From assembly GCA_033439795.1 (NCBI GenBank), contig JAUTDP010000001.1, positions 5,270,001 through 5,334,000 on the forward strand: a stretch of 64,000 bases of DNA, written 5' to 3'. Origin of the DNA: Sordaria brevicollis. Its lineage: Eukaryota; Ascomycota; Sordariomycetes; Sordariales; Sordariaceae. The translations under genes were made by a program, and so were the position numbers. Positions 36,721-46,833 of the stretch are shown piece after piece. Position 1 is the stretch's first letter; each line of letters opens with the position of its first letter. The notes beneath the pieces are model-generated. The model was given only the letters and a program-made list of their open reading frames with translations, did no database searches and was not told where the DNA came from.

Positions 36721-38831
36721 TTTATTCTCGAATACTCTTTCCTAATTGGCCGGAGCCAGTTCTGAAAAAAATTATTCGGGGGAAGGTGTTCGGTAGGTGG
36801 AGATAGTTCTTTAGATACCCCTTGACTTAGTCCGATATGCGGTCCGATCCAAGTCTTAACTAACGGAGAAGTAGGTATTCCTTTCCGAAGGCAGGAAACT
36901 TAGTAGTAGTTCCTAGGGTCCATCATCAGTCATCAGTCGGTGTCAATAAGAAGCATCATTTTTTTACGTTTTTCCTTCTAGGCCATGTTGCCAAGTTGAT
37001 CGTGCTAAAGAACTCGTCTTTCTGTACGCCCTTTGGTTTACAACCTCGCAACCTCGAGGCTGACCGAATTAAGCCCCCCGACATTCTGTCAGAGAAGGGA
37101 CACTGGTAAATGCTAGAAAGAAAAGCCTCTTTGTGTCAATGATCTGCGTACTGTCAGCTTATATGACAGCTCCTGAATGACACAAGTCAGTCAGTCCGCC
37201 TGTCAAAATTGTTACTTCGCCGCAAGTTCGCACACACAAGGCCACCAACTGGTGATGATGATGACAGCCGTCACTGACCGAGGGAACGAACAGAGACATA
37301 AGCTGCGGCTTGTCATAAAAAAGGCTTTCAAGCTTGTTTGCATCTGTGACTCAACAAACAACACGAACCGGCCCGTTTTCAAGGCCCTTTTTACATAATC
37401 ACCACCACCAAATGACCACCTAAGATCCTCTTGAAAAAAACTTTCGGAAGGATTTGAGATGCAGATTGCAGACGATAGTATCGCCGAGAAAAGGAAAAAA
37501 AAAAATAAGAATAAAAAAAAAATGCGAGCAACCTTTGGCGGTGTTGCGGCGCTACTGCAACCCACCTATGTACGCCCCATGGCCATCAATGCCAAGGCCG
37601 TGGAACTTAGTCCAGAAAAAGCTAGAAAACTTATCGTTCTAGTCAACCGGAAGGGCGTGTTGATTTCTCGTGTTCCCATCTCGGGAGAAGTCCTCAAGGG
37701 GTCCCGGACTGGACTCGGGTCCAAGGCGGAGCGATAGACCCGGATCTCGTTGAAGAAAGGCGGGGGTGGGATTCGGAAGGGGTTGGGGTTGATAAAGCTT
37801 CGTTAGGTCCATTCGGTCGGACACTGTAGACAGAGACCTGGGGTCCGGGGTCCGGGGTGAATGTTCCGACCGATGTCGGCCCGGAAGGAGCTTATCTTTA
37901 TCTTTTGAGTTCCCGACCTCAGATATCTCTAGCCTTTGGGAAAGGTTTAAAAGTTTATGATACTGATCCGTGTTAACCGTGATAGCGACGGACAAAACAA
38001 ACAACCATACCATTAACAGCACTCACTGGGATAATGTCACCTATGTTCCTAGGTTCGATCCACACTGTTTCCGACATGATGATTTCTGCTGGTATCCCGT
38101 GAAGCACCGATAGAGATCACACTCAACTACGTAACAAAAAGCCAAGATAACAACAGCGGAATTGATGTTAAAAGGAGGGGAGTGTCGAAAGTGGGGGGCA
38201 AAGAGAAGAAGATGAATGATGATAGGATGGAAAACCTTCCCCCAAAGAGACAAGACCGATTTGACAGGCTTGGCAATGACCTACAACCATGGAGACGGAT
38301 CCGCGGAACGTCCAGACGTCTCAATGGAAAAACGGTCTGGTCTTGGCTTTCTTAGCCACGCACTCTTCTTTTTTGCTAGTAAGGAAAGTTGTCGAAGAAT
38401 TTTGACTATTATCTCAACTGCCCGGGTTGCCGGCTTGGATCGGTGTTCAAGTGCACTTGACGGAGGTGTAGCTCCGTAGGAGAAAAACACATTTGTGCCG
38501 GTGTGCTAGATGGCAGCAAGCGGAAGACTTCCGCGAACAAGACCAAAGAGGGATTAAGAGAAAACGCTGTTGATCATGACCAAAGTCTATCACCAAGAAA
38601 CAGAGTCACAAAAAGAGTATAGTGAGCAAAAGGGAGTGTAGGAACAAGGCATCGCTTCCGTATATACTGCCGTCTGTAGGTACCACCAAACCCAGAAACA
38701 CAACGCCAACCGATCTGAGCCGAGCCTCTCGATCGGGATATGCAAGTCTAAGAACCATGTAACCGACCATGCTGATGTCTCACCACACCTGATCAACAGT
38801 GGGGACTGGAGAATTTCGTCGAAGCATAACC
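36721..38831. other. Intergenic region right of RIP block 1
   Basis: Normal composition from about 36750. Several open frames of 60-130 codons exist on both strands (for example minus 37639-38022, with a hydrophobic start). None shows a recognisable domain or splice-consistent extension. The right end should contain the 3' UTR of the cyclin gene. Confidence 0.4.
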
Positions 38832-40271
38832 TCAGAGCGGGTCTCCAAAAGGATCTTCCAGCCCGTTCCCACCAACCTTCCTCCTCTTCTTCTCTGGCGC
38901 ACCAGCTGGCAAATCACCGCCAAAGATAGCGGCATCTTTGTTTCCGTTGCTGGCTGCAGCGCGTTCCTCCGAGTCCTCTCTCCTGAGGCCTTGCTCGCGG
39001 CGTTGGCGCTGAAGCTCGGACAAATTCCAGCGGTCGGGGTCGCGACACTTTAGCAGCTTCTTGCGAACGGGCCGGATCTGGGATTTGAAGATGGATTCCT
39101 GGAGGTGAGATGCCATGGTTAGCTGATACTACGTTGACAACCCTAGCGGAGAGAAATGAGAGGCCTGGAAACAGCCACTTACACTAGTCCAATGCGACTT
39201 CCTCTCCGGCAGTTCACTGGATAACATGTTCCTGCATGCCTCAATAGTGCCCATAACCTTATCGCGGATCCCTGTGCCGATGATGGCTGCGCGCTCATCG
39301 TTGGTCATTGTTCCTTTACCACCACCCTCCTTTCGCGCTGTTCCCAAGCTGTCGGATCCAGGTAGTGGTGTTGCGGCAGGGGTGCTATCGCTGTTGGTGG
39401 TGGGTGGGACAAAGTGGAACGTCTCTTGAATCAAGCGCTCGGCCAAGCCACGGTCTGCAAGGGATAGCGCGGCGAACATGATCTGGGACGGTGTGTAGTG
39501 GAAATAGGCGTCGGTCATAAGAGGACTGGACAGCAGGATCTCGTGGGCGCGCTTCTCAGCTGCCTGTATGCGTTGTTCCTGAATTAATGAAACATAAACG
39601 TCAGTAACAACCAGAAAAACACAAATGGAGACAGAATAACGTACGTCGATATCCCCATAACTCCTCAACTCCATCATCGCCCCCATCAAGGCCCTAAACG
39701 GGTGTCGAACCTCAAAGTTGAACCTGTTGCCCTGAGCAAGCAGGAACTCGCCGGCGAGAATATCCTGTTTTGTGTTGAACCTTTGCTGAAACTCCACGAC
39801 CCTCGGAAACCTCCCCTCCGCTTTGCTTCCGACAAAGAGCGCCACGAGAATCATCTCTTGCGGTGGGTATGTCATGATGCTGTTCGTCAGGAAGAACCTC
39901 CTGAAGAAGACTGTCGCTGTCGCCCTAACTTCGTCTGGCACCCCAAGATGGTCTGCCGCGCGCAACAGTTCGGATGTGTAGAAGGATATGAGCAGCGCCT
40001 CTTCCTCGGGCTTCAGGAAGTCAGGCAGGGTTGGTGCGCCGTTCTCGTTCGGGTTGGGCGTGCCATTTCCAGACGGGTCTGGCGTGTTCGCATGAGATGT
40101 GTTGTTCGACGCAGGCGCAAGCGGATTCGAGGCTGATGATAGTATGCGCTCAGTTATTCGTTGGCGGGCGAGGGAGTTGGTCTTCTCGCGCATGGCAGCA
40201 AGCTGGGAGGGCGAAAAGGACCATGCTTCGAACTGCGACGTTTCGCGGTATCGCGCATCTTCGGAGGCCAT
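38832..40271 (-). CDS. ccl1: Cyclin H / Ccl1-type cyclin (TFIIH kinase cyclin)
   Basis: Three exons, 40271-39645, 39578-39183 and 39098-38832, join in frame with introns of 66 and 84 nt, giving 429 aa. The 66-nt intron is a multiple of three and has no stop, so it can be misread as coding. Order: MASEDARYRETSQFEAWSFS N-terminus, a Ser/Asn/Pro-rich insert at about residues 45-80, first cyclin box about 85-200 (FLKPEEEALLISFY, FFRRFFLTNSIMTYPP, QGNRFNFEVRHPFRAL), second cyclin fold with HEILLSSPLMTDAYFHYTP, then a basic tail KSQIRPVRKKLLKCRDPDRW. The cyclin H match is strongest at FxRFxLxNSxMxYxP and LxFxxxVxxPxR. Cyclin H activates the Cdk7/Kin28 kinase of TFIIH, which phosphorylates the RNA polymerase II tail. 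The gene is therefore probably essential. Confidence 0.9.
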
Positions 40272-41074
40272 ACTGGGCGACTTTTGGCTCCCAAATGGGA
40301 GAAAATATAGGAAACTATCCTAGAATTCGGGAGTCGGGGTTGTTGAGATCGAGCCGAATGTCGTGGGAAGTCGTAGGATCGGCTTGAGAGGCAGAAGTCA
40401 AAGAGCGGCGTACAAGTGCTGCTTGGCGGATGGCAATCTCGAGGTGGTAGAAATACGATCGGGTTTAAGGAGTCGGTGGAATGGGTTGTTTTCGAGCCCA
40501 AGGCTTTCCAGCACTTCGAACAAGTGTGAATGTGACAGGCAGAGAAAGGTGAAGTGGTTCGAGTGGAAGATGTTGAAGGTTCTAGGGATAGAAACCTCAA
40601 GGTCGAGGCGATGACGGGGAGTGGGACTCGACGTAGTACCGAGTGGGTCCATAAGACTGCCGGCAGGCAATGAGACAGAAACGTCTGTGCGTCGCGGCGT
40701 GTCGATGCAGAGGAAATTCACATGTGCGAGTCTCTCTCACTCCTTGCCATCATCAAGCAAATCATCAATGTTGTTGATGTATCAGATATTATGATTCATA
40801 ATCTCTACTTTTGGCTTCCCATAGGCTAAATCCCCCACGTTCACTCGTTTGATAACCGCTGCACGAAATCGTGGCTCCTGTCCACAAGATAAAAAAAGCC
40901 AACCATGGCATTACAGCCCAACCATATCAGATACTTTGCGCCAAACGCCAACCATTTTGCAATATCAATACTTATGCCTGAGTACCCCTCGTACTGATGA
41001 TGATAGTACCATATCATAACTGCTTAATCCGACCTGACCCCGAAAGGTTTCATTCAAGGCCGATCCTGATACAT
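40272..41074. other. Intergenic region: cyclin promoter and BAR-gene 3' end
   Basis: About 800 bases between two minus-strand genes. The cyclin promoter is at the left end and the BAR-gene 3' UTR at the right. Overlapping short open frames here have no recognisable content. Confidence 0.4.
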
Positions 41075-42602
41075 CTAGTATGTGGATCCGAGATCACGTC
41101 TGGCAGGCACCGGCGGGGGAGGCTTCTTGGAACGGCAAGGAGGTGGCGGAGGAGGAGCCTTACGGATGCCCGAACCATTGTTAACCACCGTGTTGCTGGC
41201 TGTCCTCGTCAAACTACCGATACTAGTAGCCGGGCTCGCGCTGCGGGTACACCAGTTGTCCGGGCTTCCCGTGTCACTGGTGTTGTTGTCGTCGTCGCGG
41301 TCGGCAAAGACATTCTCGTTCGTTACAATCCGACTGACGGGACGCAGCTGGCCACGTAGGCTGCTCACGTTGGGCACGTTCTGGTTGACCCCATAGGCTG
41401 AACTGGGCGTGGTAGTTCCGGATCCAGCACCAGAGATACGACCTCCGATGCGCTCGCGTTCCAAGTTCGCCCCGCCCTGGAAGGTAGCAACAGTATTGGA
41501 CCTGCCGATAACGGGACGCGCTGCGACATCGACCTGCTGGTTCTGCGACTGCACAGACAGAGGGGCCCGAGAAGCAGCGCTGCGGATAGGCATGCGCACA
41601 GGCGGCGCCTCGGTCTCAACCTCTTGCTCCTCGTAAACGTTGCGGCTGTTGGTCCGGGACAAGCGGTCGGTAAAACTCTGTGCGGTATTGGATCTGCTCC
41701 TACCACCACCAACACTGCTTGAGGCAGTCGGCCGTCGTTGAAGGCCAGCACCATAGCCGTTCATACCGTCGGAGGATGGGATAGCACCACCGGCCCAGCT
41801 CTGGCGCACTCTCCGCAACTCATCGGCGCATCTCTCGTGGTATTCGAGCTCGGCATCAAGGAATTGAGTCAAATCGCGCACGCTGTCAACCTCGCTGTCG
41901 CGGATATCCTGCATTCTGCGGCCGACATCCTCGGAAGCCTCTTCGTACTTGGCCTTGGCGCTTCGAAGCTCCTCTTCGATACGAAAGTCGTCGCGACGAG
42001 CCTTTTGAATCTTGGTCGTGGTTGCATCGTAGGCCAAGCGGCGGCTCTCGAGCTTCTTCCGAGCAGCCTGGTTCAATCGTTAGCGGTGGCTCGTAACCTG
42101 GCAATCGCTCTGGTATGCTTACCTGATACTCCTTCATCATGGCAAGAGACCTCTCAAGAGACTCAAGCCATGTAGTTGTTGCCTCGCCCACGAAACTTTC
42201 CTGGATCTGCCCAATCCTCTCATTGGCACGGCCCATGGATATGAGGCAGCTTCCGAACTCGGAGTCGGGCGCAAAGTCCTCACCATGGCCGATCATGGTC
42301 TTGCCGAGGTAAGTGGTGGGAATGGACTTGTCCTTGTCTTCGTACGAGTCGCAGCGACGACCAAGCCACTTGACATAGAGGTTCATGGACTTTTGGAGGC
42401 GCTCCATGCCTAAAGGGAGTCATGTGTTAGGATGTCACAATGGTCGAGAGATTAGAGCCGGAGGTCAGCGCCTACCTTCAAAGCGAAGTGCCATCTCCAT
42501 CTCGAGCTGCTTGAAGTCCTCAGACATGGTTGTCTTTTGCTCGGCGCCCATCTTTTCACCGGCCCATTGAAAGGCGCGGTCAAACTTTTTGGTGATATTC
42601 AT
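41075..42602 (-). CDS. BAR-domain membrane-curvature protein with proline-rich tail
   Basis: Exons 42602-42476, 42409-42123 and 42067-41075 join in frame over introns of 66 and 55 nt (the second with branch GCTAAC), giving 468 aa. Residues 1 to about 245 form a BAR domain. It starts with the amphipathic N-terminus MNITKKFDRAFQWAGEKMG and continues through long helices (RANERIGQIQESFVGEAT, KKLESRRLAYDATTTKIQKA, DSVRDLTQFLDAELEYHERC). The rest is low-complexity Ser/Arg/Thr sequence ending in two polyproline runs (KAPPPPPPCRSKKPPPPVPA), which look like ligands for SH3 domains. No SH3 domain is visible, unlike amphiphysin/Rvs167 or endophilins. Likely role: binding curved membranes during endocytosis or trafficking. 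The first intron interrupts after FEG; its frame and conserved-looking junction support the model. Confidence 0.9.
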
Positions 42603-43194
42603 GGTGGCTATGTGGTCGACAGAAGCAGGTAACGTCGTTGAGCCAAGTCAATGGGCTGATTTGGACAAGAGGGTTGAAGGTCGACTTTGTCAAGTCGCGG
42701 CTTTAGTCTTTTGATATGACAGACAAGCTTTTGCGGAAGCTCGTAGCGAATGGCAGCTCCCAAAGAGTGAGTGATGGGAGGTGGATGATGAAGAGCAAAC
42801 AAGCAAAGAGTGAAAAAAAAAAGACCGAAATAGAAGTTGGGCCTGTTGATGTCCGGACGAAGGCTGCAGATATGTACACGGTAGCCGGTCTGGTAGCGAG
42901 CGTGTGAAAAGATGAACGTGTGGTGCAATGTGTGGGAATCGCGGAGGGGACGGGATGTGGTGCTATGCGTGCATTTGAGTGGTGTGTGGCAAGAATGGCG
43001 TGGGTGGATGTTGTCTCAAGGTGGTGTGCCCGTAGGTAGGAGTGGCAGGTCGAGTGGACGTCGAATGGATCCGCGGTCCCCAAACGTGGTTTTAGACTCG
43101 TCTGGGAGGAGCTGCCCCGTTCGTAAACCTGGGGCGTGTTCCAGTTTTCCAACCGTTGCTCGAATCGGTTGATCTGGGTACAAAGCTAAAATCT
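42603..43194. other. BAR-gene upstream region up to RIP block 2
   Basis: Promoter and leader of the BAR-domain gene, with normal composition. At 43131-43158 it contains 28 bases that recur exactly, inverted, at 61311-61338 on the far side of RIP block 2. The switch to AT-rich sequence is at about 43195-43260. Confidence 0.5.
43131..43158 (+). repeat. 28-bp inverted repeat, left copy
   Basis: Starts GGGGCGTGTTCC and ends AACCGTTG. The exact reverse complement is at 61311-61338. Neither copy is RIP-mutated; weaker similarity extends on both sides. Confidence 0.9.
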
Positions 43195-43645
43195 ACAGTT
43201 TTGATAAAGGTACGTTTATACTTTTTACTATATAGTGGCGCCTATGTAGCGCCTATATAATTTATAAACGAAGCTATATAATTAGGGTCTATAATAAATT
43301 GAAATCCTTAAAAATAGGCTCGATATAATTTCGTTTTATAAAACTATAGAGCTGTAATTACTATAACGGGTTCGATATTAAAGCTATTCATAAGCGGAAA
43401 TATTGTTTTAATAGCCGGGAAATTAAACTACGTACCCGTATAACTACTATTTTTTTTCTAGGTGTAATTATTAATTTAGGTAAGCGCGGAGACTTTAAGG
43501 GTTAAAGGGGTATATTAATAAGAGTATAAATAATAATCTACTATAATAATTATTATAAACGAATAAATTATAGTAATTATATTTCTAATTTGTATTATTA
43601 TTTATAATAATAGAAAAGTGTATAAAACGGCCAATTAAAAGTATA

Positions 43646-43740
43646 ATCGAATACCCAATTGAATATACTTAATCGAATATACCTAATCGAATATACCTAA
43701 TCGAATAAAATCGAATAGAGTAAAATCGAATAGAGTAAGG
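43646..43740. repeat. Short tandem repeat (AATCGAATATACCT type)
   Basis: About three copies of a 14-base unit (AATCGAATATACCT/TACTT) are followed by two copies of a 16-base TCGAATAGAGTAAAA-like unit. The array is flanked by TACCCAATT and its inverse AATTGGGTA. Confidence 0.7.
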
Positions 43741-45742
43741 TAGAATTGGGTATAAATATAGGTATTAATTCTATATTCTTATCGATTCGAATTTTCTATT
43801 ACTAATACTTTTAATACCCTTATTAATTCTTTACCTACTTTCTTTATTTACCTACTATATTTCTCCCTATTTTTAACTTTATAAATAACGTCGATAATAT
43901 TAATAATAATATTTTTAATTTAAATTACTTTATTTATAATAGCCCGCGCAATTTAATAATTTTAATAAAATAAAAGGATAGCCTTATCGACGTCTTTAAT
44001 TTTAGTATTATATTATTAAATTATAGTAATACTTTCGAATATAATATTATAATTATATAACCTTTTATTAATTTTACGGTTATTAACCGCCGCCTGATTA
44101 CCCCGCCGCTTAATCGATATAAATTTATTTTCTTTCTTTATATTAATTATATTAACCGCTATATGTATATAACCCGGCTATTTACCCGCCTTCCTTTTCT
44201 CCGTTCCTCTACTATATATACTCCTTTATAATTAATTCGGGGTATTAATTGTAGTAAAAGTAAAGGTAAAATTGGCCGTAGTATAATTAATATTATAATT
44301 TATTCCCCCCTTCGATTTAAAATCCTTTTCGGATTTAAAAAATTTAAGGGAATAAATCCTACCCCGGCTATTAATACTATTATTATTACCCCTTTTTATA
44401 ACGATAATAATAATAACGAATTCTTTAATATTTTTAAATTCGTATTAGGGTTGCAACTCCCCCTTAATACCTAATAGCTAATCGACTTACTAACTTCTAT
44501 TATTACTATTACTATTATTATTATTATTAGCGGTAAAAATAACGTATATTAATAAAACGATTAAAAAAAATTATTTATAATTATATTAACGGATATAATT
44601 AAATAAGGGATATTTTATAAGGAATCGAATAATTAATTAAAAAGGACCTTTATTAAAATTGGGGAGGTATTAACTATTAAATAATTAAATATCGAATAGG
44701 GGTATAACCGGTTATATAATTATTAGAATAATTGTAAGGATAATTACCGGTTATAGGTAGAATTTTTTTAGAAAATTAGGGTCTCCTTTAACGAATCGAC
44801 CGTTCGATTTAAAATTAGTAAGAATATGTAAAATTCCTTCCTAAAAAATAAATTCCTAAGTTTATTATAATTAAAAATAACGCTATTAGAATATCGTAAG
44901 GAGTACGCCTAAATCTTTATTTTCGATTAGGCAATTAATAAATATATTATCTAATTAAAATAGTAGTTAAAGGAGTGGCTAAATAAATAGGGGATTAAAG
45001 AAATCGAGGGGGTATTAATTTAAAAGAAAGAGAAGGGGAGGAAGAGAAAGGAGTTAATAAGGGAATTGATATTTAATATTAATAAGGAAATCCCCCCCTA
45101 TATATAATTATTATTAAAAAAGAGGTTAACCGCCGTTAATAGTATAGTTAAATTAACTAACTCTATATCCGACGTTTAAAAATACCTATTATATAATATA
45201 CTCTCCTCCTTTCCTATTATTACGGCCGGCCTTTCTAATATTATTATTTTTATTATTACTCCGGTGGCGGCGGCTTTTAAATAAATTTACGATTATAATT
45301 TCGAAGTTTATTTCCTTACGTTAATAAACGATTCGTTATACCGCTATATATATTGGGGCGATAAAAGGGAATTTTTAAAGGGGTTAAAGAAGGATAAATT
45401 TATAGTACGTTTCTTTATTAATATATTATTGGGTAAAGACTTCGTCGCGGAGATAGTATTGGAAAATAAATTTATATACGATTCGAAATTATTATCCGAA
45501 GAGGAGGAAGATAAACCTATTAATTTAGATTAGTTTTTTTTAAAATTATAGGAAATATTTTATTATTTTAATATTATTTAGTAATTCTCGTCGATACGAT
45601 TCTAATAATCTTATTTTTATATTCGTACGTATTATAGTAGGAAAGTTATATTGTAACGAACGTTTATTGTAATTCGATACGTTATTATTATTATTGGGAA
45701 ATATAATAATTTTATTATTTTTTTTAAAAATTTCTAAATTTA

Positions 45743-45901
45743 ACTATATAAGGTAGTTAATTTATTGCCCTATAAAGTGGGCTCTAATAGCCAATTTCAT
45801 TGCTTTATAAGGTAAGCTTTAGTAGCTAATTTTATTACCCTATAAAGTAAATTTTAGTAGTTAATTTTACTACCCTATAAGGTAAATTCTAGTAGTTAAT
45901 C
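45743..45901. repeat. 35-bp tandem repeat, about 4.5 copies
   Basis: Diverged units of about 35 bases (consensus start CCCTATAAAGTAAATTTTAG, then TAGTTAATTTTATTA) begin at about 45768, 45802, 45837 and 45872, with a partial unit before. The first units keep GGGCTC and CATTG that the later ones lack, so RIP hit the copies unequally. Confidence 0.75.
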
Positions 45902-46372
45902 GTATAGAGTAAAAAAATTTAATTAAATTAATAAAAAAAATCCAATAATTTAGGTATTTAAATACCCGCCCGCTAATAATTATAGCGCAAATATAAGGGT
46001 TCGGGCGCCCAACCCCAAAAATATAGACTTTAACCTTACGTATAAGGTTGGTTTTATAAAATTAATTACATTTTTAATTCAATTCTAAAATTTATATAAT
46101 TAGTATTAATCGATTTAAAATAATTTAGCGAATAAAATAGTATAATTGTATTAAAATTTAAATAAAATTTGGCTATAAAGTTATTATTATAAAAAAACTA
46201 TTATACGCGCCTCCTTCTTATATATTCTAGCGTAAGGTTGGCTATACGATTAATTTATTTCTAAACCGCCCGCGTAAAGCGCTAATTATTATAAACTATT
46301 TATATTCATTTTAATAAACTCCTTTTAAAATTTATTATACAATCGTTTTATTTAATTACTACTGATGTGGGG

Positions 46373-46833
46373 TGAAATTATTGTCTACCTAGATGTATGA
46401 GTAATTGTTTGAGTAATAAATAGTAGGGCAGGTATAGATCTATACCTCCCTCCCTCTAGAAGATTCGGAGCCTGTATTTGAAAAAAGGATAAAAGAGGGA
46501 GGCTTCTCCCTTCTTCGATTAAAGAAAGTAAAAAGGAGAATTAAAGAAGATAATAACTTTATTTTTCACCCAAAGAACCTTTTCTATAAAGCTACTAAAT
46601 AACCCCTTTAAAAACTCCTAAAAAAATTAATTAATAAATTTTCTCCTATTTAAAAAAAATAATAAAAATAAAGCTTTATTTTACTCTTACTTTTCTTCCT
46701 ATAATAATAAGGTTAAAAATTATTAACCTTATTTACGTTTCCTAAATAAAAATCCCTAAACTAATTTAATCCTTCGTTATAAATTTATAATATAGGTTCT
46801 ATTTCCTTTATAGTATAATTTTTAGTTTAAATT
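46373..46833 (+). repeat. Left LTR of the 13.4-kb Ty3 element
   Basis: About 461 bp. The left 100 bases are unmutated (TGATGTGGGGTGAAATTATTG); the rest is RIP-mutated. It pairs with 59320-59790 through GATTCGGAGCC, AAAGAACCTTTTC and other shared blocks. Confidence 0.9.

Larger units (their letters stand above)
43195..46367 (+). pseudogene. RIP-degraded coding relic of unknown family
   Basis: AT-rich sequence with few CA or TG. The + strand reads as a long degraded protein in 44500-45740. The clearest part, about 45280-45530, is nearly stop-free and includes NFEVYFLTLINDSLYRY, YWGDKREFLKGLKKDKF and a Ser/Glu-rich SEEEEDKP. I recognise no family. Because a PIF/Harbinger transposase relic (minus) sits directly beyond the 13.4-kb Ty3 insertion, this may be the second protein of that DNA transposon; this is a guess from position. 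Confidence 0.4.

Noticed and set aside
37639..38022. A 127-codon minus-strand frame with a hydrophobic start that resembles a signal peptide
   Set aside because: After the first 18 residues it is Pro/Ser/Arg-rich with no conserved look, and no splice-consistent extension was found. Too weak to call.
42703..43152. A 149-codon minus-strand frame upstream of the BAR gene
   Set aside because: It covers the BAR promoter and leader and includes the inverted 28-bp repeat. The translated sequence has no domain; most likely non-coding.
43640..45901. Possible CRISPR-like array because of regularly spaced short repeats
   Set aside because: The units are directly adjacent tandem repeats without unique spacers, and the organism is a fungus.
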